Assembly: GCA_034933685.1 (NCBI GenBank)
Contig: JAYFNB010000003.1
Location: forward strand, 62,001 to 126,000
Length of the DNA: 64,000 nucleotides
Origin: UBA8514 sp034933685
GTDB taxonomy: Bacteria; Bacillota; Clostridia; Lachnospirales; Anaerotignaceae
Direction of reading: 5' to 3'
Numbering within the stretch: position 1 is the first letter of the stretch; each line of letters starts with the position of its first letter. This document shows, one piece after another, positions 42,614 through 51,413 of the stretch. Under the pieces are notes generated by a model that worked only from the letters and a program-made list of their open reading frames with translations, searched no databases and had not been told where the DNA came from. Both the position numbers and the translations under genes were made by a program.

Positions 42614-43129
42614 ATGTCATTAAATTTAGCAAATGCACAAACCATTAATTTAAAAAGAGAACAAGCAATTATGGAAAAAACCATAGAAACCGCAATAGCT
42701 GTTACCAAAAGTAAAGGTAAAAGTGGAATTATAGAAATGATGGGGCCAAAATTTTTTGGTTGCAGTTACGAAAACAAAGAACTTTCTACAGTGTTTCACG
42801 TGGAAAAATGGGAACTTAATCCACAAGGTTCAATGCACGGTGGCCTTGTTTCTACCGCCTTTGACACTACCTTCGGTATATTATCCCACTACCATGCTGA
42901 CGATTGTTTTATTACCACCGTGGATTTATCCACAAGGTATTTAAAGCCAATACCATTGGGAAGTGACCTTATTGTCAAAGTAAAAGCTTGCTCTGTAGGA
43001 CGAACACTGGTAAGCCTTACAGGAGAAGCATATCTAGCAGGCAAAGATATTATCGTTGCCACAGCAAGTTCAACCTTTATGATTTTGCGGGATAAAAAAA
43101 CTCAACTTACTCCTTTAAAAGAAAAATAA
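42614..43129 (+). CDS. PaaI-type hotdog-fold thioesterase
   Basis: A 171-aa acyl-CoA thioesterase of the PaaI family. The hallmark NPQGSMHGGLVSTAFDTT (near 75) starts the long central helix, with the catalytic Asp in the same helix, and DLSTRYLKPIPLGSDLIVKVKA forms the core strands. Substrate unknown. AGGAGA lies eight bases before the ATG. The coding sequence contains a parS-like site (42792). Two short in-frame downstream ATGs exist, but the first has the better ribosome binding site. Confidence 0.87.
   Translation: MSLNLANAQTINLKREQAIMEKTIETAIAVTKSKGKSGIIEMMGPKFFGCSYENKELSTVFHVEKWELNPQGSMHGGLVSTAFDTTFGILSHYHADDCFITTVDLSTRYLKPIPLGSDLIVKVKACSVGRTLVSLTGEAYLAGKDIIVATASSTFMILRDKKTQLTPLKEK
42792..42807. 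promoter_or_regulatory. parS-like site inside the thioesterase gene (14/16)
   Basis: TGTTTCACGTGGAAAA differs from the parS consensus at two positions in one half-site. It is 3.2 kb from the perfect pair. ParB may bind it weakly or reach it by spreading; coding constraint (VFHVEK) could also explain it. Confidence 0.35.
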
Positions 43130-43277
43130 AACATTAAATGCCCCATGTATGAATTTTTAAAGGATTTCTTCAAAATAAAAAACAGCAATTTAACGTCTTC
43201 GTCATAAAAATTTAAGGAAATGATTTGAATATTTGTAACTAATTAGTGTTACACTTACTTCAAAAGGAGTGACAAAG

Positions 43278-43973
43278 ATGAAAAATATATTTAAGATTAT
43301 TAGCCTTTCAGCCATCATGTTCATTTTTGCTGGCTGTTCCTCTGGGCTTATTACAAAAGATAAAATAAACACAGACACTGTTACTATATATTATGACCAG
43401 GTTTATAATGCAAAACCTTTGGTATTTTCAAAAAGTAATCCCGATGATGTTGCCATTATAGAAGAACTAACCTCCATAGCTTCACGCACAGGTGAATATA
43501 AAATTGTTCCTAAAGAAAAGTTATACGAAGGAACATGCGAAATGTGGGTAAAATTCGGAAACGATTTAGTAATTGGTCTTTACAGTGACATGGATTATGG
43601 GTATATTGGTACGGAAATTGACCCAATAGGCGAAGATGCAATGTATCTTCCAGAAGGGCTAAGCAAATGTGTGCAGAATATTATTGACGTTTGCGGCTGC
43701 ACCTACAGAAGTTTTTCAGGGGAAGTAGCAGCTGTACATGAAAACAGTATTACCATTACACCAGCCACTGATTCAACTGAAATTAAAAGCGCCGATTCTA
43801 TTGTGGTTTCTGTAACAGAATACACAAAAGTTTTTGACAACAAAACCCTTGAGGAAATAACCACAAAGGATATTCCTGTTGGTACTACTATTGAAATTAC
43901 TTACGATGGAAATATAGAAGAAAGCTATCCTGCTGGTATACCGGGTGCTACAATGGTAAGGGCGTTTAGGTAA
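43278..43973 (+). CDS. predicted lipoprotein of unknown function
   Basis: A 231-aa exported lipoprotein: signal peptide ISLSAIMFIFAGCSSG with lipobox Cys near 19. The mature part is acidic, with several Cys (near 83 and two in DVCGCTY near 135), and ends in a small beta domain (AAVHENSITITPATD.. DIPVGTTIEITYDG) of the type seen in secreted DUF-like OB-fold repeats. I do not recognise a family. Start at ATG with AGGAG eight bases upstream. The upstream gap holds a near-palindrome (GTAACTAATTAGTGTTAC) overlapping a TTACACT -10-like box, a possible operator. Confidence 0.8.
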   Translation: MKNIFKIISLSAIMFIFAGCSSGLITKDKINTDTVTIYYDQVYNAKPLVFSKSNPDDVAIIEELTSIASRTGEYKIVPKEKLYEGTCEMWVKFGNDLVIGLYSDMDYGYIGTEIDPIGEDAMYLPEGLSKCVQNIIDVCGCTYRSFSGEVAAVHENSITITPATDSTEIKSADSIVVSVTEYTKVFDNKTLEEITTKDIPVGTTIEITYDGNIEESYPAGIPGATMVRAFR

Positions 43974-44007
43974 ACAAAATAAACTTGATTAATACATTAA
44001 CGCAACT

Positions 44008-44045
44008 TCAAACCTATGGAACTTCGGCTCCATAGGTTTTATTTA
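44008..44045 (+). terminator. terminator after the lipoprotein gene
   Basis: AAACCTATGGA / TCCATAGGTTT stem with a loop containing CTTCGG, followed by TATTTAT. T-rich only on the plus strand. Confidence 0.8.
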
Positions 44046-44055
44046 TAACAATTGC

Positions 44056-44895
44056 CTACCTTGGTATGTTTATAACTATTTCGTATCCTCCTACCCTTTC
44101 TTCTACCCTATACACTGCATCAATACCACTGTTTTTCATTATTTCAACAGATTTTTTAATGGTATTGGTAATAAGGCGAATATCACCAAAATTTCTTTTT
44201 ACCCTTTGGTCATTTACTACAATTGTGCTTTCTCTAATCTTTTCTATAGTTTCCTCAACAAGCTCCTCTGTTTTCTTCACATTAAGTTCATTTGCTATAA
44301 CTTTTAGCACAACCTCTTCCCTAATCTTTTCATCAGGAATTTTTAAAAATGACCTTGCATGGCGTTCTGTAAGGTTGTTGTCCAACAATAATCCCTTTAT
44401 ATTGTCACTTAAGCGAAGTATGCGTATTTTGTTTGCAATTGACGATTGACTTTTGCCTAGTTTTTGAGCTACTTCTTCCTGCGTTAAGCCGTAATCTTCA
44501 ATAAGGCTTTGGTAACCCAGGGCTTCTTCTATGTAGTTTAGGTTTTGACGCTGAATATTTTCAGTTATTGCAATTAATGCACTTTTGTTATCGTTTATGG
44601 TAATTACAATTGCAGGAATTGTTGCCAAGCCTGCTAACTTTGCCGCCCTCAAACGTCTTTCTCCACACACCAGCTCATAACAATGCCCATTTATTAAGCG
44701 CACAGTTATAGGCTGCATTACACCAAATTCCTTTATTGAATTTACAAGCTCCTCTAACGCTTCTTTGTTAAAATATTTTCTTGGCTGATTAGGGTTTGGC
44801 TTTATCTCATCAACAGATAATTCCAGAACCTTTTTCTCGTCCTTAGACGGATTTTTTCTTTGAAAAAAGTCATAAAATCTAATTGGCTCTGCCAT
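44056..44895 (-). CDS. noc: nucleoid occlusion protein Noc (ParB paralogue)
   Basis: A 279-aa ParB-like CTPase. It keeps the ParB core (PNPNQPRKYF, GERRLRAAK, ENIQRQNLNYIEEA) and helix-turn-helix (TQEEVAQKLGKSQSSIANKIRILRL region) but differs from the ParB at 37.7 kb by an N-terminus rich in aromatic and basic residues (IRFYDFFQRK), as in Noc, where this forms a membrane-binding amphipathic helix. The location just downstream of rsmG matches Bacillus noc. It should prevent Z-ring assembly over the nucleoid. No parA partner lies beside it. Confidence 0.9.
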   Translation of the reverse strand: MAEPIRFYDFFQRKNPSKDEKKVLELSVDEIKPNPNQPRKYFNKEALEELVNSIKEFGVMQPITVRLINGHCYELVCGERRLRAAKLAGLATIPAIVITINDNKSALIAITENIQRQNLNYIEEALGYQSLIEDYGLTQEEVAQKLGKSQSSIANKIRILRLSDNIKGLLLDNNLTERHARSFLKIPDEKIREEVVLKVIANELNVKKTEELVEETIEKIRESTIVVNDQRVKRNFGDIRLITNTIKKSVEIMKNSGIDAVYRVEERVGGYEIVINIPR

Positions 44896-45080
44896 AAATC
44901 TACCACTCTCCTTTTATAATTGGAAAATTCTTACTTATAATTATAGCATAATGCTTGTCCTCCCTAAGATATATTCGTAAACATAATTATTACAAAAATA
45001 CCGATTATATTAGACAAATTGACTTTTTTGTGAAATATACACAAATAACCGCTATGTATTAATAATTAATTCAATTTTAT

Positions 45081-45114
45081 ATTAAAAAATCCCTACAGAT
45101 TTCTGTAGAGATTT
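45081..45114 (-). terminator. terminator after rsmG
   Basis: On the minus strand AAATCTCTACAG / CTGTAGGGATTT forms a stem with one wobble/mismatch and a four-base loop, followed by TTTAAT. The gap between this and noc (44896-45080) shows nothing else. Confidence 0.75.
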
Positions 45115-45120
45115 CAAAGC

Positions 45121-45840
45121 TTACTTTATGGGGTTTTTGCTTGCCGTGCCTGCTTTACGTGGATAAAGCTTTGGCGTTTTAGACATTTTTTTAATTATTA
45201 CAAGACTGTGAGTAATATCACTGTTTGGAATTTCAATTTTAAATATCTGCTCCACCCTTCCGCCAAGCTTTTTAATTGCGGTTTCTCCGTCATTTACCTC
45301 TTGAGAAACATCTGGGCCTTTAAGGGAAATAAAACTGCCACCAACTTTAACAAATGGTAAGCAATATTCACTTAAAACAGCAAGGTTGGCAACTGCACGA
45401 GAAAGACAGTAATCAAATTTTTCTCGAAGTTCAGGATTTTGTCCACCGTCTTCGGCTCTGGAGTGAATATTATCAACGTTTTCAAGGCAAAGGTGTGTAC
45501 AAACCTCGTTTAAAAATCCAATTCTTTTGTTTAAGCTATCCAACAAGGTAACTTTAAGGTCTGGCCGCACTATTTTTACTGGCAAACCAGGAAACCCTGC
45601 ACCCGTACCAACATCAATTATTGTTGCGCCATTTTCAATATTAACAGCACTAAGTATAGACACCGAATCTGCGAAGTGCTTTATAACAACTTCGCCCTCG
45701 TCAGTTATTGCAGTAAGGTTCATTTTTTCATTCCACTGCAAAAGAAGGCTTTTGTAGTCAAAAAATTGCTGTATCTGCTTTTTGCTAATATCTATACCCA
45801 TTTTGTTCAAGCTGTCGTTAAGCAATTGCCTGTTGTCCAT
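45121..45840 (-). CDS. rsmG: 16S rRNA m7G527 methyltransferase RsmG (GidB)
   Basis: A 239-aa SAM-dependent enzyme that methylates G527 of 16S rRNA. The SAM-binding motif is IIDVGTGAGFPGLPVKI (near 72-88), with LLDSLNKRIGFLNEV next and the conserved SRAVANLAVLSEY block near 150. It is the last gene of the mnmE-mnmG-small gene-rsmG cluster, 12 bases after the small unknown gene. Confidence 0.96.
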   Translation of the reverse strand: MDNRQLLNDSLNKMGIDISKKQIQQFFDYKSLLLQWNEKMNLTAITDEGEVVIKHFADSVSILSAVNIENGATIIDVGTGAGFPGLPVKIVRPDLKVTLLDSLNKRIGFLNEVCTHLCLENVDNIHSRAEDGGQNPELREKFDYCLSRAVANLAVLSEYCLPFVKVGGSFISLKGPDVSQEVNDGETAIKKLGGRVEQIFKIEIPNSDITHSLVIIKKMSKTPKLYPRKAGTASKNPIK

Positions 45841-45852
45841 AAACGCCCTCCT

Positions 45853-46059
45853 CTACAGTATTTTCTGCATATTTTCAAGTTCAGCTAGTTCTGTTTTGGG
45901 CTGTTCCTTTCTTCCCAAAGCGAAGTATGGCTTTTTGTTCCACACAACATTTTTAACAGTGTACACCTTATTAATTACAATTCGGCGTTCTAACTTTGTT
46001 TGTACAAACATATTTCTTGGCTTAAAATCAAGTTTTAGTGTAAAATGTCCTTTACCCAT
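45853..46059 (-). CDS. small basic protein overlapping mnmG, unknown function
   Basis: A 68-aa lysine/arginine-rich protein (FTLKLDFKPRNMFVQTKLERR...) of no family I know. It looks real: GGGAGG lies four bases before its ATG, the start overlaps the mnmG stop (ATGGGTAA), and the next gene rsmG begins 12 bases after its stop, so it fits a tightly packed operon. Its basic nature and neighbours (tRNA and rRNA modification genes) would fit an RNA-related role, but this is context only. Confidence 0.6.
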   Translation of the reverse strand: MGKGHFTLKLDFKPRNMFVQTKLERRIVINKVYTVKNVVWNKKPYFALGRKEQPKTELAELENMQKIL

Positions 46060-47953
46060 TATTCCTCCCTTTCATTTGCTCAAGATGAATAAGCAAAACT
46101 GAAATATCTGCCGGCGACACACCTGCAATTCTTGAGGCATGACCAATGGAAAGCGGTTTTATATTGTTAAGCTTTTGCATTGCCTCAATACGCAAACCTC
46201 TTACCTCTGAATAATCTATATTTTCTGGTAGAAGTCGTTTTTCCAGCTTTTTAAACTGCTCAACTTGGTTTAATTGCTGTTTTATATAGCCTTCATATTT
46301 TATTTGCAGTGCCGCCTGTTCCCATACCTCACGTTCTAACTCAGGTCTTTGGATATCTATAACGGCAAGCTGTTCGTAGCTAAGCTCTGGCCGTTTAAGC
46401 AAATCACAAAGCTTTGCACCACTTTTTAACGGTGTTGAGCCATTATCACCTAAAAATTGCTGAACCTCGTACTTTGGTGTTACTATAGTGCTATTTATAC
46501 GAGCTTTTTCTTCCGCAATTTGGCGTTCCTTTTCAACAAACTTTTGGTAGCGTTCTTCGGAAATAAGACCAATTTTGTAGCCAATTGGTGTAAGACGTTG
46601 GTCAGCATTATCTTGCCTTAAAAGCAACCGATACTCCGCACGTGAGGTCATCATTCTGTACGGCTCTTTACTGCCCTTTGTAACAATATCGTCAATTAGC
46701 ACACCAATGTAGGCGTCGGAGCGGTCTAAAATAACAGGCTCTTCTCCCTTAATATACATTCCAGCATTAATTCCTGCAATAAGTCCCTGTGCGGCGGCTT
46801 CCTCGTATCCGCTTGTTCCGTTAAACTGACCAGCACCAAAAAGCCCACGAACCGCCTTAAATTCAAGGCTAAGCTTAAGCTGGGTTGCGTCTACACAATC
46901 GTACTCAATTGCATACGCCGTACGCATAAACTGGCAGTTTTCAAGACCTGGCACTGTTCGATAAAGAGCAACCTGTATCTCCTCTGGCAAGGAAGAACTC
47001 ATACCCTGAACATACAATTCGTTGGTATTTTCGCCCTCTGGCTCTATAAAAATTTGGTGCTGAAGCTTATCTGCAAATCGAACCACCTTATCCTCTATTG
47101 ATGGGCAATAGCGTGGGCCAGTGCCTTCTATTACGCCTGCGTAAAGGGGTGAACGGTGAAGATTAGCCTTTATAATTTCATGAGTTTTCTCGTTTGTATA
47201 AGTAAGATAGCATGGAATTTGCTCACGGGCAATATCCTCTGCCTTATTTTCAAAGGAAAAAGGAACTATATCCTTATCTCCATGCTGTACCTGCATTTTA
47301 GAATAATCCACAGTTTTACTGTCAATTCTGGCAGGCGTTCCTGTTTTAAAGCGATACAGCTTTATTCCGTTGTCCCTAAGGCTTTGGCTAAACTCTGTAG
47401 CTGCTTTAAGACCATTTGGACCACTTTCAATAATGGTTTCGCCGTATAAGCACCTAGCTTTAAGGTATGTTCCCGCCGCAATAACAACGCTTTTCGCCTT
47501 ATACATAGCACCAGATGATGTTTCAACACCGCTAACCGCTCCGTCCTCCGTAAGAAGTTTTGTAACCTCTCCTTGGCGAATAATTAGGTTTGGTATTTGC
47601 TCCATGGTCTGCTTCATTGTATCCTTGTAGCGGTTTTTATCCGCCTGTGCCCTAAGGGAATAAACCGCAGGGCCTTTTCCTGTGTTAAGCATTTTGGTTT
47701 GGATATAGGTTTTATCTATATTTTTACCCATCTCACCGCCTAATGCATCTATTTCACGCACAAGATGTCCCTTACTGCTTCCGCCAATAGACGGATTGCA
47801 AGGCATCATGGCTATACTATCTAAATTTATGGCGAACACAATGGTTTTTAAGCCAAGGCGCGCAGCTGCCATTGCCGCCTCACAGCCTGCATGGCCTGCT
47901 CCTACTACTATTACGTCACATTCATCAGCCAAATAAGCTGTCATATTTTTCAA
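46052..47953 (-). CDS. mnmG: tRNA U34 carboxymethylaminomethyl modification enzyme MnmG (GidA)
   Basis: A 633-aa FAD protein which, with MnmE, installs cmnm5 at wobble U34. The FAD-binding motif VIVVGAGHAGCEAAMAAARLG is at the N-terminus, the GidA signatures CNPSIGGSSKGHLVREIDALGG and GTSGYEEAAAQG (near 375) are present, and the C-terminal helical tRNA-binding domain is complete. mnmE lies upstream, but a 263-bp dispersed repeat separates the two genes, which are usually close. Confidence 0.97.
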   Translation of the reverse strand: MKNMTAYLADECDVIVVGAGHAGCEAAMAAARLGLKTIVFAINLDSIAMMPCNPSIGGSSKGHLVREIDALGGEMGKNIDKTYIQTKMLNTGKGPAVYSLRAQADKNRYKDTMKQTMEQIPNLIIRQGEVTKLLTEDGAVSGVETSSGAMYKAKSVVIAAGTYLKARCLYGETIIESGPNGLKAATEFSQSLRDNGIKLYRFKTGTPARIDSKTVDYSKMQVQHGDKDIVPFSFENKAEDIAREQIPCYLTYTNEKTHEIIKANLHRSPLYAGVIEGTGPRYCPSIEDKVVRFADKLQHQIFIEPEGENTNELYVQGMSSSLPEEIQVALYRTVPGLENCQFMRTAYAIEYDCVDATQLKLSLEFKAVRGLFGAGQFNGTSGYEEAAAQGLIAGINAGMYIKGEEPVILDRSDAYIGVLIDDIVTKGSKEPYRMMTSRAEYRLLLRQDNADQRLTPIGYKIGLISEERYQKFVEKERQIAEEKARINSTIVTPKYEVQQFLGDNGSTPLKSGAKLCDLLKRPELSYEQLAVIDIQRPELEREVWEQAALQIKYEGYIKQQLNQVEQFKKLEKRLLPENIDYSEVRGLRIEAMQKLNNIKPLSIGHASRIAGVSPADISVLLIHLEQMKGRNNG

Positions 47954-47968
47954 CTCCTTCTATAAAAG

Positions 47969-48231
47969 ACCTTGGGCGTTGCCCAAACCCACTTGCTTTT
48001 TAAAAAAAGCAAGACCAAAAATTTTATTAAAACCGCATACTTATGCGGTTTTAGATGGGTCAAGGAGGCAATGGCAAAGAAGTGTCATCTGTCCGCAGGA
48101 CAGCTTTGCGTAGCAAAGTTCTGACCAATGCAATGTCAAAGACTTGCCATCTGTTCGAAGAACAGCTTTGCAAAGCAAAGCGCTGACCATAAACCCTTGT
48201 GGGTGTTTGAGGGTAAAACCCTCAAGGTTTT
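47969..48231 (+). repeat. dispersed structured intergenic repeat, copy B (263 bp, two internal modules)
   Basis: Same ends and hairpins as copy A (GGGC/GCCC end hairpin, CTTGCTTTTT/AAAAAGCAAG, AACCGCAT/ATGCGGTT, GTGGGTGTTT, TTGAGGGT/ACCCTCAA). Inserted between the halves are two tandem ~61-nt modules (48066-48126 and 48127-48188), each with CATCTGTCCGC-AGGACAG-like and CTTTGC/GCAAAG hairpins and ending CTGACC. The right-end stem changes GC to TA relative to copy A on both sides, a compensatory change. It lies between mnmE and mnmG, in opposite orientation to their transcription. Confidence 0.9.
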
Positions 48232-48253
48232 GACTTTATAGCTACTCTTAACG

Positions 48254-49639
48254 CTATTTCCCTAAGCAAAACTGTGAAAATATCCTGTCCAATAACTCGT
48301 CGTCTACACTGTCGCCTGTAATCTCTCCAAAATGATTATAAGCCTCTGTCAAATCCATGCTAACAAAATCCACAGGCATACCCATGTTAATTGTTTCAAT
48401 TGCTTTAAGCAAACTATTTTTTGCTGCAAAAAGCGAATTTTGGTGCCGCACATTGCTAATAACTGTATCGTTATTTAACTCAATTTCACCGCCAAAAAAC
48501 ATTTCCTTTAACCGCTTAGTCAATTCTTCCATTCCTGTTCCGTCTTTTGCGGATACGGAAATTATATTTTCCTTACTTACTATATCACAAATTTCGTTAA
48601 TGTCTATTTCATTTGGCAAATCTATTTTATTTAATATAACAATCGCCTTTTTATTGCGAATCATATCCAATATCTGTCTATCTTCATCTGTAAGTGAACG
48701 GCTTGTATCTGCCATCATCAATATAAGGTCTGCTTTAGCAGCATACTCCTTAGACTTTTCAACACCAATTTTTTCAACTGTATCATGGGTTTCACGAATG
48801 CCTGCGGTGTCCACAATTTTAACAGGTACTCCTCCAATATTTATAAATTCCTCCACAGTATCCCTAGTTGTACCGGGGATATCTGTTACAATGGCACGTT
48901 CCTCATCCAAAAGAAAATTTAACAGCGAACTTTTGCCCACATTGGGCTTGCCCAAAATTACTGTTGAAATTCCTTCTCGAATAATTTTGCCTTTATCAGC
49001 AGAATCAATAAGTTTTTGAGTTTTCTCCAAAATTTCAGTTGCTCTATCTCTTAAAATCTCATAGGTTTCTTCTTCAATATCATGCTCTGGATAATCTATG
49101 GAGGCCTCTATGGTGGCAATCGCTGTTAACAGTGTATCCCTAAGACTTCTTACTGTTTTTGCAATGCTTCCCTCCAACTGGTTTACGGCACTTTGCCTTC
49201 CAAGGTCAGTTTTGGCATTTATAATATCAATTATCGCCTCTGCCTGTGTTAAATCTATACGTCCGTTAAGAAAAGCACGTTTGGTAAATTCACCTGGCTC
49301 TGCAAGCCTTGCCCCTACATTCAGAAGTGTTTCCAAAACTTTTTGGCATGCTTGTGTTCCGCCGTGACAATTTATTTCAACAACATCGTCACGAGTATAG
49401 GTTTTTGGCGCACGCATAATGCTTACTAAAACCTCGTCAACAACATTGTTTTTACTAGGATTTTTTATATATCCAAAGGATATGGTATGGCTTTCCTTTT
49501 TAGTTAAATCTGCTCCGCTAAAAAGTGTATTTGCAAGGCTAATACAGCCATTTCCGCTCAAACGCACAATTCCAATACCACCGTTTCCTGCAGGAGTGGA
49601 TATTGCCGCAATAATATCATCTAAGCTTGTTGCCTTCAT
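48254..49639 (-). CDS. mnmE: tRNA modification GTPase MnmE (TrmE)
   Basis: A 461-aa potassium-activated GTPase partner of MnmG. N-terminal tetrahydrofolate-binding domain (about 1-120), helical domain with inserted G domain carrying GKPNVGKSSLLN (G1, near 230), DIPGTTRD (G2), DTAGI (G3) and NKID (G4), and the C-terminal FSQFCLGK with the conserved Cys. Start at the ATG of MKATSLDDI, with AAGGAGG six bases upstream. Confidence 0.97.
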   Translation of the reverse strand: MKATSLDDIIAAISTPAGNGGIGIVRLSGNGCISLANTLFSGADLTKKESHTISFGYIKNPSKNNVVDEVLVSIMRAPKTYTRDDVVEINCHGGTQACQKVLETLLNVGARLAEPGEFTKRAFLNGRIDLTQAEAIIDIINAKTDLGRQSAVNQLEGSIAKTVRSLRDTLLTAIATIEASIDYPEHDIEEETYEILRDRATEILEKTQKLIDSADKGKIIREGISTVILGKPNVGKSSLLNFLLDEERAIVTDIPGTTRDTVEEFINIGGVPVKIVDTAGIRETHDTVEKIGVEKSKEYAAKADLILMMADTSRSLTDEDRQILDMIRNKKAIVILNKIDLPNEIDINEICDIVSKENIISVSAKDGTGMEELTKRLKEMFFGGEIELNNDTVISNVRHQNSLFAAKNSLLKAIETINMGMPVDFVSMDLTEAYNHFGEITGDSVDDELLDRIFSQFCLGK

Positions 49640-49654
49640 AAAAATACCTCCTTT

Positions 49655-49689
49655 CTTCAAAAAGACCGTGGGACAAAGTAATCCCACGG
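49655..49689 (-). terminator. terminator between jag and mnmE
   Basis: Perfect 8-bp stem (CCGTGGGA / TCCCACGG), followed on the minus strand by TCTTTTTG. It ends the rpmH-rnpA-yidD-yidC-jag transcript. Confidence 0.85.
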
Positions 49690-49733
49690 TTGATTATAGT
49701 TAATGCCTAAACTTTGGAATAAAACCAAAATTT

Positions 49734-50351
49734 TTATTTTAAGTCAATTACAACATTTCTGAAAGGCTCATCACCTTCAGAATATGTAGTTACATACCGG
49801 TTATTCTGTAAGCTTGAGTGAATAATTCTTCTTTCGTAAGGGTTCATAGGTTCAAGAACTACCTTCTGCCTTGTTTGCCTTACCTTTTTAGCAAGATTAA
49901 AAGCAAGAGATTCCAGCGTATCTTTTCTTCTTTGACGATAATTTTCTGTATCAATTGTAATGCTAAGGTATGGTGCGTTACCCTTGTTAACCACAAGATT
50001 AACTAAATACTGAATAGAGTCCAAGGTTTGTCCTCTTTTACCAATAAGTATTCCCATATCTCCGCCTGTTAAATTAATAAGCATTTGTTTGTCCTTAAGT
50101 TTAGTTTCAATGTTAACAACAATACCCATTGCAATAAACATTTCACGCAAAAACTCTTTTGCCGTTCTTTCAGGGTCAAACTTAACTTTAGCTTTAACTA
50201 CTGCATCTTTACTGCCAAAGCCTAAAAAGCCTTTTGAACCTTCTTCAATAACTTGATATTCAATATCTTCTAAAGAAGAAACTTTAAGTTCCTTCATTAT
50301 TTCTTCCAGCACTTTTTCAACGGATTTTCCCGATTTTTGAATCTCATCCAT
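49734..50351 (-). CDS. jag: Jag/KhpB RNA-binding protein
   Basis: A 205-aa cytosolic RNA-binding protein. N-terminal Jag_N domain (about 1-50, ending SKGFLGFGSKDAVVKAKV), KH domain with GKRGQTLDSIQYL (near 112), and C-terminal R3H domain (ERRIIHSSLQNNRYVTTYSEG, near 175). It forms the KhpA/KhpB complex in many Bacillota and affects cell elongation. Only three bases separate it from yidC, the usual arrangement. Confidence 0.95.
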   Translation of the reverse strand: MDEIQKSGKSVEKVLEEIMKELKVSSLEDIEYQVIEEGSKGFLGFGSKDAVVKAKVKFDPERTAKEFLREMFIAMGIVVNIETKLKDKQMLINLTGGDMGILIGKRGQTLDSIQYLVNLVVNKGNAPYLSITIDTENYRQRRKDTLESLAFNLAKKVRQTRQKVVLEPMNPYERRIIHSSLQNNRYVTTYSEGDEPFRNVVIDLK

Positions 50352-50354
50352 CTC

Positions 50355-51374
50355 TTAAAGAACCTCCTTCGACTCTTTAGCGTCCCTTGACCTGAAATAT
50401 TTATTTAATAACACCGTTTGACCTACCTGAATAAGGTTGCTTATTGTCCAGTAAATGCCAATGCCACCAGGCATTGTTATACACATACCGCCCATCATAA
50501 TAGGCATCATTACGTTCATAGATTTCATCATCTGCATGGATGGGTCATCTCCACCAGCCTCTGACGATTTTCTTGTCATGGCAACCGATGATAAGTAAGT
50601 TGTTACACCTGCCACAATAGGAATAATAATTCCCGGGAAAGTAAAGCCAACTTTATTAATCATGCTTATACCCATGAAGGTTTCAATACTTGTTTTTTGT
50701 GCAAGCAATGGTGCAAGCTGTGCTGCATAATCACTTGCAGAGGTAAGAACTGTGTTCCACTCTGTTGCAGTAAGCATATTTATAAGCTTCACCATATCTG
50801 TGGTGCTTGCAACGTCAATAGTCACTTTGTGGGCATTTATAATGTCTGTGAATATATCCAAACGTAAATCAACAGGAATTGACACTAAAACTTCTGCAAT
50901 TGAATGATAGTTAGCAGCAACAACATCTATATAAATATATGCCTGTTGGAAAATGTAAAAAAGTGCATACAAAATTGGCAACTGAATAAGCATAGGCAAA
51001 CAACCGCCCATCATGTTTACGTTGTTGTCTTTTTGAAGCTTCTGCATTTCCATAGCCATTCTCTGCTGGCTATCGGCATCTTTTTTGCTTTCATATTTTT
51101 TCTTAATCTTATTCATCTCAGGCTGAAGCTTCTGCATTTTATAATTAGATTGCTGAGATTTATACATAAGCGGAATTAAAACAACCTTTACCAAGATTGT
51201 AAAAAGTATTATAGCAATACCCAGTGAATTAGACTGAATTCCACCATAAATAAAATTAAACACCGCATTGTAAATTACACCTAAAAATTTGGCTATAGGG
51301 CCAACAATCATACCTGGTTCGCGAGTTCCTACAGCCAACGCCACAAGTCCTCCGGTAGATAAGGTTTCTATCAC
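50355..51374 (-). CDS. yidC: membrane protein insertase YidC/Oxa1
   Basis: A 339-aa insertase that helps membrane proteins into the lipid bilayer with or without SecYEG. Five helices with a cytosolic coiled-coil hairpin (SQQSNYKMQKLQPEMNKIKKKYESKKDAD region, near 75-115). The groove position that is Arg in Bacillus SpoIIIJ appears as Lys (TILVKVVLIPL). It is about 60 aa longer than typical because of an extracytoplasmic insertion (about 165-225). No lipobox Cys at the N-terminus. Contains an NBS-like palindrome (50628). Confidence 0.95.
   Translation of the reverse strand: MIETLSTGGLVALAVGTREPGMIVGPIAKFLGVIYNAVFNFIYGGIQSNSLGIAIILFTILVKVVLIPLMYKSQQSNYKMQKLQPEMNKIKKKYESKKDADSQQRMAMEMQKLQKDNNVNMMGGCLPMLIQLPILYALFYIFQQAYIYIDVVAANYHSIAEVLVSIPVDLRLDIFTDIINAHKVTIDVASTTDMVKLINMLTATEWNTVLTSASDYAAQLAPLLAQKTSIETFMGISMINKVGFTFPGIIIPIVAGVTTYLSSVAMTRKSSEAGGDDPSMQMMKSMNVMMPIMMGGMCITMPGGIGIYWTISNLIQVGQTVLLNKYFRSRDAKESKEVL
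50628..50641. promoter_or_regulatory. Noc-binding-site-like palindrome in yidC
   Basis: AATTCCCGGGAAAG shares 12 of 14 positions with the Bacillus subtilis Noc-binding consensus ATTTCCCGGGAAAT, with an intact TTCCCGGGAA core. A 10-bp GC-centred palindrome is uncommon in this AT-rich DNA. Whether this Noc recognises the same sequence is not known. Confidence 0.3.
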
Positions 51375-51413
51375 TTTATTTCCTCCTCAAACAAATAGAA
51401 TTATTTTCGATTC

